This document shows positions 43,486 through 52,409 of a stretch of 64,000 nt of DNA, in pieces; within the stretch, counting starts at the first letter, position 1; each line of letters opens with the position of its first letter. The stretch comes from Gluconobacter morbifer G707 (GTDB lineage Bacteria > Pseudomonadota > Alphaproteobacteria > Acetobacterales > Acetobacteraceae). The notes beneath the pieces were generated by a model. That model had not been told where the DNA came from, ran no database searches, and saw only the letters and a list, made by a program, of their open reading frames with translations. The translations under genes and the position numbers were made by a program. The stretch is taken from assembly GCF_000234355.1 (NCBI RefSeq), contig NZ_AGQV01000001.1, forward strand, positions 917,001 through 981,000. Direction: 5' to 3'.

Positions 43486-45785
43486 GCAAAGAGAAGAAAT
43501 CCGAATTCAGGCCCTACCATCATCCGGCCGGTGGTTGGGGAGCCGCCAACGCTACGGCCAGGGTGCTCATGGAGCAGAGCGTTCTGGCCAAAGGGTCGCG
43601 CGGGCTGCTGTCCATGAACCAGCCGGGTGGTTTCAAATGCCCAAGCTGCGCCTTTCCCGATCCGGATCATCGCAAGACACTGGAGTTCTGCGAAAATGGC
43701 GCCAAGGCGCTTGCTTTCGAGGCAACAAAAGCCCGGGTGACGCGGGCGTTTTTCGCGCAGCACACCGTCACGTCCTTGATGGAGCGGAGCGATTACTGGC
43801 TGGAAATGCAGGGACGCCTGACCGAGCCGATGCGCTATGACGCTGCAACCGACAAATATGTGCCCATCGCATGGGATGACGCCTATGCGTTGATCGGCCA
43901 GCACCTTCAGGCGCTCGACAGTCCACATGAGGCCGAGTTCTACACGTCAGGTCGGACCGCCAATGAAACGGCGTTTCTTTATTCCATTTTTGTACGTGAA
44001 TACGGGACCAACAATTTTCCCGACTGCTCGAATATGTGCCATGAGCCGACATCGCGCGGTCTGCCGCCTGCCATCGGAATCGGCAAGGGCACGATCGTCA
44101 TGGCGGATTTCGATCAGGCGGAGGCGATTTTCGTCATCGGCCAGAACACCGGCACGAACTCACCGCGGATGATGACCAATCTGGTCGAGGCGCGCAAACG
44201 TGGCGTTCCGGTCGTGCTGATCAATCCGATGCCAGAGCGTGCGCTGATCCGCTTTACCGAGCCACAGGATATCCTTCAGATGGGGACGTTCGGGTCGACT
44301 GCAATCTCCACGGATTTCGTACATGTCCGGATTGGTGGCGATCTGGCTATCTTCAAGGGCATGATGCGGGCGATGTTCGAGGCGGAAGAGGCTGGCGAAA
44401 ATGTGCTGGACAGGGCGTTCATTGCCGAACACACCGTTGGCATGGAAGCGGTGCGCACGGATGTCATGAATACGTCCTGGGCGGATATCACGCGTATTTC
44501 GGGCGTTTCGGAAGACCAGATCCGCCATATCGCCGGGATCTATGCGAAATCGAATGCGACGATCATGTGCTATGGCATGGGTCTGACGCAGCATCAGGAA
44601 GGCTCGCATCTTCTCCAGCAGCTCACGAATCTTTTGCTGCTGAAAGGAAATATCGGAAAACCTGGTGCTGGCATCGCACCGATCCGCGGTCATTCCAACG
44701 TGCAGGGCGACCGTACCGTCGGGATCGATGAGAAGCCGACACAGGCCTATCTTGACCGCGTGCGTGACGTCTTCGGTTTCGAGCCTCCGCGTGAGCATGG
44801 CCATCATGTCGTCGAGGCGGTCGCGGCCATGAAAGAGGGTAGGGCAAAGGTGTTTTTTGGCATGGGCGGTAATTTCGCCCGCGCCATTCCTGACACCGAG
44901 CGCTCTTATGCAGCCATGGCGCGGCTGAATCTGACCGTGAACGTCACGACCAAACTCAATCGCGCGCATCTGGTCCACGGCAGGGACGCACTGATTCTGC
45001 CGGTTGTGTCGCGTTCGGAAATCATCCGCACCACGAAGGGCGAGCAGTTTGTGACCATCGAGGATGCGATGGCGAATGTTACGCCGTCGCGTGGTGTGTT
45101 CGAGCCCGTGACCGAGCATGTGCGCCCGGAGACGGAGATCATCTGCCGTGTGGCGATGGCGACGCTTCCCAATTCGAAGACGCCCTGGGCCGATTACATC
45201 GAGGATTACACGCTGATCCGCGACAGGATCGCCGACGTCTATCCTGCGATCTATGCTGACTTCTCGGAGAAGATGAAAAATCCGCACGGGTTCCATCTGG
45301 ATATCCCGCCACGTCGTCGCGTGTGGATGACGCCGAACGGAAAGGCGAATTTCCTCGTTATGCCCGGTCTTGAGGTCAACGCCGTGATTGATGACCCGGC
45401 AATGCTCCGTCTGGCGACGATCCGCTCGCATGATCAGTACAATACCACGATCTACAGCAACAGCGACCGGTATCGCGGGGTTTATAACAACCGTCTTGTC
45501 ATTTTCATGAACAGAGAGGACCGCGAGGAACGGGGGCTGGACAACGGGGCGGTCGTTGGACTGGAAACCTACAGCGACGACGGCCACCGGCGTTATGTCG
45601 ATGGGTTGACGATCCTCGACTATCCGATGCCGCGCGGTGCGATCGCGGGGTATTATCCGGAACTTAATCCGCTTCTGCCGCTCGATTTTTATGACGAGAT
45701 CAGTGGCACGCCAGCTGCCAAGGCAATTCCGGTCAGGATCGTGCCGAGTGTCGCTTCGGCGCCTCCGGTCAAGATCACGGGCTGA
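43482..45785 (+). CDS. FdhF/YdeP-family molybdenum oxidoreductase
   Basis: A 767-residue molybdopterin-guanine-dinucleotide enzyme of the formate dehydrogenase alpha-like (YdeP) type. The N-terminal iron-sulfur motif is FKCPSCAFPDPDH ... EFCENGAKA; SNMCHEPTSRG lies where formate dehydrogenases carry their molybdenum cysteine or selenocysteine. KGNIGKPGAGIAPIRGHSNV and the C-terminal cofactor domain (SHDQYNTTIYS; RYRGVYNNR) are canonical. E. coli YdeP is tied to acid resistance, but its reaction is unproven. The gene overlaps the Nitr_red_assoc gene by 4 bases, and FdhD, the sulfur carrier for this enzyme class, is encoded just downstream. Confidence 0.9.
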   Translation: MSKEKKSEFRPYHHPAGGWGAANATARVLMEQSVLAKGSRGLLSMNQPGGFKCPSCAFPDPDHRKTLEFCENGAKALAFEATKARVTRAFFAQHTVTSLMERSDYWLEMQGRLTEPMRYDAATDKYVPIAWDDAYALIGQHLQALDSPHEAEFYTSGRTANETAFLYSIFVREYGTNNFPDCSNMCHEPTSRGLPPAIGIGKGTIVMADFDQAEAIFVIGQNTGTNSPRMMTNLVEARKRGVPVVLINPMPERALIRFTEPQDILQMGTFGSTAISTDFVHVRIGGDLAIFKGMMRAMFEAEEAGENVLDRAFIAEHTVGMEAVRTDVMNTSWADITRISGVSEDQIRHIAGIYAKSNATIMCYGMGLTQHQEGSHLLQQLTNLLLLKGNIGKPGAGIAPIRGHSNVQGDRTVGIDEKPTQAYLDRVRDVFGFEPPREHGHHVVEAVAAMKEGRAKVFFGMGGNFARAIPDTERSYAAMARLNLTVNVTTKLNRAHLVHGRDALILPVVSRSEIIRTTKGEQFVTIEDAMANVTPSRGVFEPVTEHVRPETEIICRVAMATLPNSKTPWADYIEDYTLIRDRIADVYPAIYADFSEKMKNPHGFHLDIPPRRRVWMTPNGKANFLVMPGLEVNAVIDDPAMLRLATIRSHDQYNTTIYSNSDRYRGVYNNRLVIFMNREDREERGLDNGAVVGLETYSDDGHRRYVDGLTILDYPMPRGAIAGYYPELNPLLPLDFYDEISGTPAAKAIPVRIVPSVASAPPVKITG

Positions 45786-45804
45786 AAGGCTTCCATTCGG
45801 CGCG

Positions 45805-45828
45805 GCATCCTTCATCAATGAAGGATGC
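45805..45828. terminator. Perfect 11-bp hairpin after the FdhF/YdeP-like gene
   Basis: GCATCCTTCAT, a 2-base centre, then ATGAAGGATGC; 20 bases after the stop codon. No U-tract follows, so it may be a processing or attenuating hairpin rather than a full terminator before moaA' and fdhD. Confidence 0.55.
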
Positions 45829-45855
45829 TATGGAGGGAAGCAGGGATCCAAAATC

Positions 45856-45996
45856 ATGAATTCGGAAGTCTTACCGAACGACTGGTCATCAGGGGACCGA
45901 CTTCGTGGACCACTCAGGGATTTGCGCATCTCGATGATGGATTATTGCGATTTCCACTGCCCTAATTGCATGCCGGATTCAGTCTGTCATGGATAA
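45856..45996 (+). pseudogene. Truncated MoaA (radical SAM N-terminus only)
   Basis: A 46-residue frame starting at an ATG with GGAGGGAAG upstream. It reads RGPLRDLRISMMDYCDFHCP followed by NCMP, the N-terminal radical-SAM signature of the molybdenum cofactor enzyme MoaA (C-x3-C-x2-C), then stops at CHG. The remaining ~290 residues of MoaA are absent. It sits in a molybdoenzyme operon, directly before fdhD. Either a deletion stub or, less likely, a short expressed peptide. Confidence 0.7.
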
Positions 45997-46132
45997 GATC
46001 AGGGTCCGTGTGTCGGTCTGGAAGGGCGAGTATTATGTCGACGGCTGTACGGAATGGGTCACCTGCTGTTCTGTCTCTGACGAAACTGAGCGGTCGGGCC
46101 TGACTGATGCCGGAAACAGGCACGCTTTATGA
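45989..46132 (+). CDS. Short ORF linking moaA' to fdhD (47 residues)
   Basis: It begins MDKIRVRVSVWKGEYYVDGC and ends in the ATGA that starts fdhD; its own ATG lies in the last codons of the moaA stub, so all three frames are chained by short overlaps. There are three cysteines but no recognised domain. It may be a real small protein or the remnant of whatever followed moaA before the deletion. Confidence 0.3.
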   Translation: MDKIRVRVSVWKGEYYVDGCTEWVTCCSVSDETERSGLTDAGNRHAL

Positions 46133-46935
46133 TTCCCCTGTTTCATACGCGGAAGGTGACTGTCCTTGGTTGGGCGGAAGAAACGGTTGATCTGAACATT
46201 GTAGACGAGGTGCCTGTCAGGCTCGTCTTCGGCGGCATTTTTCCGTATGGTGTCATGATGATGACGCCGGATCATCTGGTGGATTTTGCCTTCGGTTACT
46301 GTCTGACGGAACAGATTGTTGATTCTCCGCAACAGATACGTTCGGTCTCGGTGTCGGACGGTGTGGATGGGCCGACAATTGATGTTACGATTTCGGGCGA
46401 TTGTTTCTCGCGGTTGCTGCGGCGAAAGGCGCGTGTTCAGACCGGACATTCCAGTTGTGGTATATGCGGCAGCGACGACGTGCCGTCCGTCGAGGTAACC
46501 GGGCAGGCATCCTTTCCTCTGGAACCGTTGATTGCCTCGTCCGCGATCCGCCGTGCTCTCCATGACCTCGATCGCTGGCAGGAACTGAATGCCCGCACAC
46601 GGATGGTTCATGGTGCGGCCTGGGCGGATACGGACGGACAGATTCTCCTGATCCGGGAGGATGTCGGTCGGCACAACGCGCTTGACAAACTGATCGGCGC
46701 CCGCATGCGTGATGGCACGTTCTCCGGAAATGGCATTTGCCTGCTGACCAGCCGCTATTCGTATGAGATGGCGCTCAAGACGGTACATGCAGGCATGAAT
46801 ATCGTCGTTGCGATATCCGCTCCCACTGATCGCGCTATGCGTCTGGCTGAGAAAATGAACCAGACGCTGATTGCGATCGCACGACATGACAGGCAGTTCG
46901 TCTTTTGTGGCAGCCAGCGCCTGACCGGGCGATGA
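46129..46935 (+). CDS. fdhD: Formate dehydrogenase sulfurtransferase FdhD
   Basis: A 268-residue FdhD protein, which carries sulfur from IscS to the molybdenum cofactor of formate-dehydrogenase-type enzymes. The conserved cysteine loop is HSSCGICGSDDV (about residues 107-118), and VGRHNALDKLIG and TSRYSYEMALKTVHAG are typical. It belongs with the FdhF/YdeP-like enzyme upstream. The ATG at 46129 is the first base set of an ATGA overlap with a short ORF. Confidence 0.92.
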   Translation: MIPLFHTRKVTVLGWAEETVDLNIVDEVPVRLVFGGIFPYGVMMMTPDHLVDFAFGYCLTEQIVDSPQQIRSVSVSDGVDGPTIDVTISGDCFSRLLRRKARVQTGHSSCGICGSDDVPSVEVTGQASFPLEPLIASSAIRRALHDLDRWQELNARTRMVHGAAWADTDGQILLIREDVGRHNALDKLIGARMRDGTFSGNGICLLTSRYSYEMALKTVHAGMNIVVAISAPTDRAMRLAEKMNQTLIAIARHDRQFVFCGSQRLTGR

Positions 46936-47185
46936 TTACACCGGTTGGCAGAACTTCCGTTGTTTTGTGGGCCACGCGGTACGACTGGGGTATGCATCGT
47001 CCGGCGCAAACTGGCATTTTTACTCAGTTTGCTGGTCTTCCACAGCAGTTGACAGGCAGCAGAGAAGAAATCGTCGGGAAATGGAACGTCTGGAAAAAGT
47101 CATGGCGGGGAACGTATTTTGTATGGAAATATCATGATGTCAGGTGCGGCGGATGTGACGATCTCTCATCGGCGAGGAGTATGAG

Positions 47186-48127
47186 ATGTTTCTGAAACAG
47201 CTGCAGTACTTGCGGGAAATCGAACGCCATAAAAGCTTCTCCAGAGCGGCCATTGCGTGCGGTGTGTCACAGCCTGCACTGTCGCGAGCCATCCGTCAGC
47301 TCGAGGATGAGCTGGGTGTCGTTATTATCGACCGCAAGAAAAAGGTGTTCGGGATCACGGACGATGGCGCGCGTGTCCTCAAATGGGCGCATGACATCCT
47401 GCGAGGGATCAGCGAGTTGCGCAATGAGGTGTCGGTGACGAAGAAGGCGATCGCGGGGATCGTCAAGATCGGTGTTATCCCGACTGCCGTGCATATTGTT
47501 CCACTCTTGCTGGAAGCTGTTCAGGGACGATGTGGCGATTTCGCCAGTGAGGTGTACGTGCTTCCCAACGTGTCGATCATTGAAAAACTCGTCAGTAGGG
47601 AACTCGATATCGGAATCATGTATTATGATCAGTGTCCCCAGGCAAAAGCCTTCCAGGTTCGTGCTCTGTATGCCGAACAGCAGGTTCTGGCGGCCGCCAG
47701 CGTTTTTCAGCTTCCTGAAGGCGACGATATCAGCTGGGAGGCTGCATCCAGATTGCCGCTGGCACTGTTGACTAGGGAAATGCGCTGCCGGCAACTGGTC
47801 GATGTGGGATTTCAGACGGCCGGCGTCGAGCCGATGATCAGGCTGGAGACAAACTCGCTGGAACTGATTCATGCTCAGGTCATGACCGGGAAGGTCGCAA
47901 CCATTCTGCCGGTTTCATCATTTCCCTTACGCGTATCTCCTCCCGGTCTGCTCAGGATGCAGAGACTGCCGGGCTTTTCACCCGGCGCTGTAGGGGTGGT
48001 GCGTCTTGGCGAACAGGTGACGCCGGAATTTGTGTCGGCAGTCTGGGACAGCATACTGGAAACGAATATTCAGGACGACCTTGACCTGCTCTGTAAGCCC
48101 GCGACTACGTCCGGGCGGAAGCGATAA
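47186..48127 (+). CDS. LysR-family transcriptional regulator
   Basis: A 313-residue LysR protein: winged helix at residues 1-60 (SFSRAAIACGVSQPALSRAI) and a substrate-binding-protein-like effector domain (GIVKIGVIPTAVHIVPLLLE; GKVATILPVSSFPLR). It lies 250 bases downstream of fdhD on the same strand. LysR genes often sit beside FdhF/YdeP-type operons, so it may control the cio/YdeP unit. It has no clear link to the minus-strand sulfate transporter that converges on it, although CysB-type control of sulfate uptake by a LysR is also possible. Confidence 0.82.
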   Translation: MFLKQLQYLREIERHKSFSRAAIACGVSQPALSRAIRQLEDELGVVIIDRKKKVFGITDDGARVLKWAHDILRGISELRNEVSVTKKAIAGIVKIGVIPTAVHIVPLLLEAVQGRCGDFASEVYVLPNVSIIEKLVSRELDIGIMYYDQCPQAKAFQVRALYAEQQVLAAASVFQLPEGDDISWEAASRLPLALLTREMRCRQLVDVGFQTAGVEPMIRLETNSLELIHAQVMTGKVATILPVSSFPLRVSPPGLLRMQRLPGFSPGAVGVVRLGEQVTPEFVSAVWDSILETNIQDDLDLLCKPATTSGRKR

Positions 48128-48311
48128 GCATTTTTACTTTCGTCATTGGCTTGCTTTCTGTATTCCCGCATTTCCACGCAAACCACGAGACCGTTGTTAC
48201 CCGGACACGTCTGGCCGTCTGATCTTTACTGTCCATGTAAGCGGCGGAAGAAAGTGTGGTTCTTCTGCCGATAGTCATGATTTGCCAGATTTTTTCAGGC
48301 AAGAGCGGCTT

Positions 48312-49334
48312 TCAGGGGAAAAAATGTGCGTTCGTGATGTCGAGCCCGACCAAGCCATCGGTAGGTGGCGGAGATGGAGACAATATTTCGATTGTCCTGT
48401 CCGTAAGGACAACATCGTAACGGTAAAGGCCATTGGGATGATGGGGGCCAGGACGGACCCGTGCCTGTCCTTCATGGCTTTTCAGGCGAATGGCATGAGG
48501 TCGGATGAAAGCCGTTGCAGGTCCTTCGGGGAACGCGCAGGCGAACGGAAGAACGTCCCGCTCAGAAGGCCTGAAGATTCCATTCCTGATCTCTCCTTTG
48601 AACTGGAGGGTTTCTCCCAGGAACTGCATCACAAAGAGAGTGGCCGGAGCATGATCGAGGGTGGCGGCATCTGCCGACTGCACGATCTGCCCATTCTGCA
48701 TCACGACAAGTGTATCCGCGATATCCAGCGCTTCTTCATGATCATGAGTGACGAGGATGGTTGTCAGACCCAGCCGGTCATGCAGTTCCCGCAGCCACCG
48801 GCGGATCTGACGTCGGATAATGGGGTCCAGAGCGCCGAAGGGTTCGTCAAGCAGCAGTAACTGCGGCTGGGTTGCCAGTGCCCGTGCAAGCGCCACGCGC
48901 TGTCGCTGACCGCCAGATAGCTGATTAGGTCTTGCTTTTGCAAAGTGAGGAAGCTGGATCAGGTCGAGAAGTTCCATGACGCGCTGCCTGATGGTTTCGC
49001 GGTCAGGGCGTCTGTTCCGTGGCAGAACGTCCAGTCCAAAGGAAATATTCCGCGCAACGGACATATGGCGGAACAGAGCATAGTTCTGAAAAACGAAACC
49101 TATATTCCGGTCGCTTGCAGGGCGTTGGGACGCGGCTGCGCCATCAATCAGAAGCGTTCCCTCAAAAGATGGAGAAAGGCCTGCAATGGCACGCAGAAGG
49201 GTTGTTTTCCCTGCTCCGGAAGGACCAACAAGGGCTACGAAAGAACCGTCTGCCACGTCGAGATCGATCGTATCCAGAATTTTTCGGGATGTGCCGGGTG
49301 CATATTGGCTGAAAGACTGAAGACGGACGCTCAT
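48312..49334 (-). CDS. cysA: Sulfate/thiosulfate ABC transporter ATP-binding protein CysA
   Basis: A 340-residue ABC ATPase. Walker A is GPSGAGKTT, the Q-loop is in FVFQNYALFRHMSVARNISF, the signature is LSGGQRQRVALARAL, Walker B is LLLLDEPFGALD and the H-loop is VTHDHEEA. The C-terminal ~100 residues (TAFIRPHAIRL) form the regulatory domain seen in CysA. It overlaps cysW by 4 bases and is the last gene of the operon. Confidence 0.9.
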   Translation of the reverse strand: MSVRLQSFSQYAPGTSRKILDTIDLDVADGSFVALVGPSGAGKTTLLRAIAGLSPSFEGTLLIDGAAASQRPASDRNIGFVFQNYALFRHMSVARNISFGLDVLPRNRRPDRETIRQRVMELLDLIQLPHFAKARPNQLSGGQRQRVALARALATQPQLLLLDEPFGALDPIIRRQIRRWLRELHDRLGLTTILVTHDHEEALDIADTLVVMQNGQIVQSADAATLDHAPATLFVMQFLGETLQFKGEIRNGIFRPSERDVLPFACAFPEGPATAFIRPHAIRLKSHEGQARVRPGPHHPNGLYRYDVVLTDRTIEILSPSPPPTDGLVGLDITNAHFFP

Positions 49335-50149
49335 GACTGTTTTTTCGCTACAGAATGCTCCAGGACAGAGCGGAACAGGACAATGGCCATTGCGAAAAGC
49401 GCCAGAAGGGCAGCCATCGTGAATGCTGCGGCTGTCTGATAGCCATTATAGAGAGTTTCGATATGCAAGGGCATCGTTTCGGTTTCTCCCGGAATGTGCC
49501 CGGAAACGACGGAGACTGCTCCGAACTCTCCCATGGCCCGGGCCGTGGTCAGGAGAATGCCGGAAAGCAGCGCACCTCCTGCATCCGGAAGGGTGACGTG
49601 CCGGAGCGTTTTCCAGAAGCTGGCTCCCAGCAGGAATGCGGCTTCTTCCGCGTCAGTCCCCTGTTGTTCCATGTAAGGCATGAGGGTTCGCGCCACGTAA
49701 GGGAAAGTGACAAACAGCGTTGCCAGTACGATTCCGGGAACAGCGAAGGCGACCTGGATATCATGTCGTTCCAGCCAGTTTCCCCACCATCCTTCCCGCC
49801 CGAACAGAAGCAGCCATACCAGGCCGGCAATCACGGGAGAAATGCTGAGCGGCAGTTCAATGAGCGCAACCATGAAACGCCGTCCAGGGAAGGTATATTT
49901 GGTCAGGAACCAGGCGGCGGCCATGCCGCCCACCGTGTTGAGGACGGTTACGATGACGGTCACGAAAGCGGTCAGACGAATGGCGGAGAGGGCATCCGGA
50001 TCCATCAGGCTGGTCCAGGCATGATGCCATCCCTGCTGCAGTGCCTCTGACAGGATCAGCAGGACGGGCAGAAGCAGGACAGTCGCGACGGCAACATAGC
50101 TCAGTACAATCAGCACGAAGCGCCCGATACGCGCGGATGGCTGGATCAT
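49331..50149 (-). CDS. cysW: Sulfate ABC transporter permease CysW
   Basis: A 272-residue inner-membrane permease with six predicted helices. The EAA loop that contacts the ATPase is EEAAFLLGASFWKTLRHVTL, and ARAMGEFGAVSVVSGHIPGETE is strongly CysW-like. It overlaps cysT and cysA by 4 bases each. Confidence 0.92.
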   Translation of the reverse strand: MIQPSARIGRFVLIVLSYVAVATVLLLPVLLILSEALQQGWHHAWTSLMDPDALSAIRLTAFVTVIVTVLNTVGGMAAAWFLTKYTFPGRRFMVALIELPLSISPVIAGLVWLLLFGREGWWGNWLERHDIQVAFAVPGIVLATLFVTFPYVARTLMPYMEQQGTDAEEAAFLLGASFWKTLRHVTLPDAGGALLSGILLTTARAMGEFGAVSVVSGHIPGETETMPLHIETLYNGYQTAAAFTMAALLALFAMAIVLFRSVLEHSVAKKQS

Positions 50150-51006
50150 CGGCCATCTTCCCGTACCAGCCCGCGGGATGCGATGCGACGGACCTGTCCG
50201 ACAAGAGCCAGACAGAGCAGGGACAGGATCAGAAGAATGGCTGCAATCGATGTTGCGCCCGCATAATTGAATTCCTGAAGACGCATGACGATGAGAAGAG
50301 AGGCGACCTCACTGTGGAAAGGCTGGTTGCCGGCAATGAAAATGACGGACCCGTATTCCCCGACGCAGCGGGAAAACGCGAGACCGAAACCACTGATGAG
50401 AGCCGGAAGAAGAGAAGGCAGGACAACACGAAAAAAACGCTGCCATGGTGTTGCTCCCAGCAGAAAGGCAGCTTCCTCGACATCATGAGGGGTGGCCCTC
50501 AGGACAGGTTCGACCGTACGGACAATGAACGGCAGACCGACAAACATGAGCGCCACGACAATTCCCGCTGGCGTGAAAGCGACTGGAAAGCCAAGATGCA
50601 GCAGAGGCTTACCAAGCCACCCGTTGGGGCCATACAGCGTCGCCAGGGTAATGCCCGTAACGGCTGTGGGCATGGCAAAGGGAAGATCAATCAGGGCATT
50701 GATCAGCCGGGTCCCCGGTGGTTTCAGCCGTACCAGCGTCCAGGCCAGCAGAAGTCCGAGCAGAAGGTCCATCAGAACGGCCAGAAACGCATAGCCGAAG
50801 CTGACACGCAGGGCCGCATACATGCGCCGGTCATGAAGCGCATGTATCATGGCCGCTGCACCGTCCTGCCAGGGACGAAAGAGCAAAGCTGTCAGAGGAA
50901 GAAGCACGATCAGGCCGAGCCAGAAGAGCGTGATGCCAGCCGTGAGGAAAAAACCCGGCAGGATCTGCCGTTGCCTGAAAGAGGCCAGCAGGCTGGCGTT
51001 CATCAT
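50146..51006 (-). CDS. cysT: Sulfate ABC transporter permease CysT
   Basis: A 286-residue permease (also called CysU) with six helices. LPGFFLTAGITLFWLGLIV opens the first helix, EEAAFLLGATPWQRFFRVVL is the EAA loop, and FSRCVGEYGSVIFIAGN is typical. The frame is open to 51069, but the ATG at 51006 overlaps the upstream sbp stop as ATGA and gives the normal length. Confidence 0.92.
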   Translation of the reverse strand: MMNASLLASFRQRQILPGFFLTAGITLFWLGLIVLLPLTALLFRPWQDGAAAMIHALHDRRMYAALRVSFGYAFLAVLMDLLLGLLLAWTLVRLKPPGTRLINALIDLPFAMPTAVTGITLATLYGPNGWLGKPLLHLGFPVAFTPAGIVVALMFVGLPFIVRTVEPVLRATPHDVEEAAFLLGATPWQRFFRVVLPSLLPALISGFGLAFSRCVGEYGSVIFIAGNQPFHSEVASLLIVMRLQEFNYAGATSIAAILLILSLLCLALVGQVRRIASRGLVREDGR

Positions 51007-52082
51007 CGACTGTAGATCTGGTCGAAGAGGCCGCCTTCCGAAAAATGTGTTTTCTGAACGTCTGCCCATCCGCCCAGACTGGCAATGTCAAATGTCCGGG
51101 TTCTGGAGAAAATGGAGGATTCGGCTAAAATAGTGGGATCGACAGGTCTGAAATAGTGTTTCGCGCCAATGCGTTGACCTTCAGGCGCAAACAGGAACTC
51201 CAGGTAGGCCTGGGCCAGCTTTTCGGTCCCGTGCGCCTGGGCGTTGCGATCCACAACGGCGACGGGAGGTTCCGCAAGGATGGTGACGGGCGGAACAACA
51301 ATGTCGAATTTGTCCGGCCCGAGGTCGCGTGCGGCCAGAAGGGCTTCGTCTTCCCATGCCAGAAGAACATCTCCCAGCCCACGCTGTACGAAGCTGTTTG
51401 TTGCTCCTCGCGCACCCGTGTCAAGGACCGGGACATGACTGAACAAGCTTTTCAGATAGTTTCTGGCTGCCGTTTCTGATCCTCCCGGCCTATGGAGCGC
51501 CCATCCCCAGGCCGCGAGATAATTCCAGCGTGCGCCACCAGAGGTTTTCGGATTGGGTGTAATAACCTGCACATTGTTACGGATCAGATCCGGCCAGTCG
51601 TGGATGTTTTTTGGGTTGCCCTTGCGCACAAGGAAGATGATCGTGCTGGTATATGGGGTCGAGTTATGTGGCAATCGCTTTTGCCAGTCCGGGGCAATCA
51701 GGCCTTTCTGAGCCAGAATATCGATATCGTACGCGAGACCCAGCGTCACGACATCCGCCGGCGCGCCTTCCAGAACCGACCGGCCCTGCGCCCCTGACCC
51801 TCCGTGAGATGTTGTAACACTGACCCGATCATCCGGGTGGCTTCGGCTCCAGTAAGCAGCAAAGGCCCTGTTGACGTCAGCGTAAAGCTCCCGGGTAGGA
51901 TCGTAGGAAACATTCAGAAGCCGGGTGGTCGCGGCCTGTGCCGTACCTGCAGTGAGCGCGGCCAGACTACTTGTGGCGAGGCCGCCAAGGACCAGGCGCC
52001 GGGAAAGCTGAAGTTTTTCTCCGGAAGATGGAAAACGGGAAGCATGCGGGAGACGTGAATTTCTTTTTCTGTAAATGGCCAT
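51003..52082 (-). CDS. sbp: Sulfate-binding periplasmic protein with Tat-like leader
   Basis: A 359-residue substrate-binding protein. LLNVSYDPTRELYADVNRAF, TSHGGSGAQGRSVLEG (sulfate-binding loop), GLAYDIDILA, NPKTSGGARWNYLAAWG and the later YLEFLFAPEGQ are the Sbp/CysP signatures. The leader is long and contains LSRRLVLGGLATSSLAALTA, a twin-arginine motif before the hydrophobic core, so Tat export is likely. The ATG at 52082 is preferred over a TTG at 52103. First gene of sbp-cysT-cysW-cysA. Confidence 0.92.
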   Translation of the reverse strand: MAIYRKRNSRLPHASRFPSSGEKLQLSRRLVLGGLATSSLAALTAGTAQAATTRLLNVSYDPTRELYADVNRAFAAYWSRSHPDDRVSVTTSHGGSGAQGRSVLEGAPADVVTLGLAYDIDILAQKGLIAPDWQKRLPHNSTPYTSTIIFLVRKGNPKNIHDWPDLIRNNVQVITPNPKTSGGARWNYLAAWGWALHRPGGSETAARNYLKSLFSHVPVLDTGARGATNSFVQRGLGDVLLAWEDEALLAARDLGPDKFDIVVPPVTILAEPPVAVVDRNAQAHGTEKLAQAYLEFLFAPEGQRIGAKHYFRPVDPTILAESSIFSRTRTFDIASLGGWADVQKTHFSEGGLFDQIYSR

Positions 52083-52409
52083 GACGCTGATTTCGCTTTC
52101 CAATAAAGCCTATAAGATTACGTCAAATGATCATAACCATGGATTTGAAAGTTGATAAAGTAAATATCTATGGATTATGTGGAATTTAATAATAACTAAA
52201 TAATATAGTTATTTACCTGCAAACCAAAGCCGGGAAGAGGCGGTTTTCCCAGAAATGCCAGTTTGTGCCAAGAAGCTGGTTTGTCCGCGAGGTAGCGCTT
52301 TCGGGGCGGCCAGAGACGCCGCGAACGTTTCGACCGGGCATGGGCGAAGGCTGTAGAAGCTTGCGCTTCTTCATGGTTCTGCCAAAGCAGAACCATGAAA
52401 AAAGGTTGT
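52083..52409. other. Gap between sbp and M28 peptidase with two inverted repeats
   Basis: The sbp promoter should lie in the AT-rich first 110 bases. An AT-rich inverted repeat (AATAACTA ... TAGTTATT) is at 52191-52213. From about 52240 the sequence is GC-rich again and resembles broken coding DNA on the minus strand, but no protein family was recognised. Confidence 0.5.
52370..52399 (-). terminator. Perfect 13-bp hairpin behind the M28 peptidase gene
   Basis: TTCATGGTTCTGC, loop CAAA, then its exact complement. It begins 10 bases after the peptidase stop codon, the position of a transcript end; no U-tract follows on the minus strand. Confidence 0.6.

Noticed and set aside
44160-45818. 552-codon minus-strand ORF opposite the FdhF/YdeP-like gene
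   Set aside because: Arg/His-rich shadow translation with no domain; the + strand protein is fully conserved.
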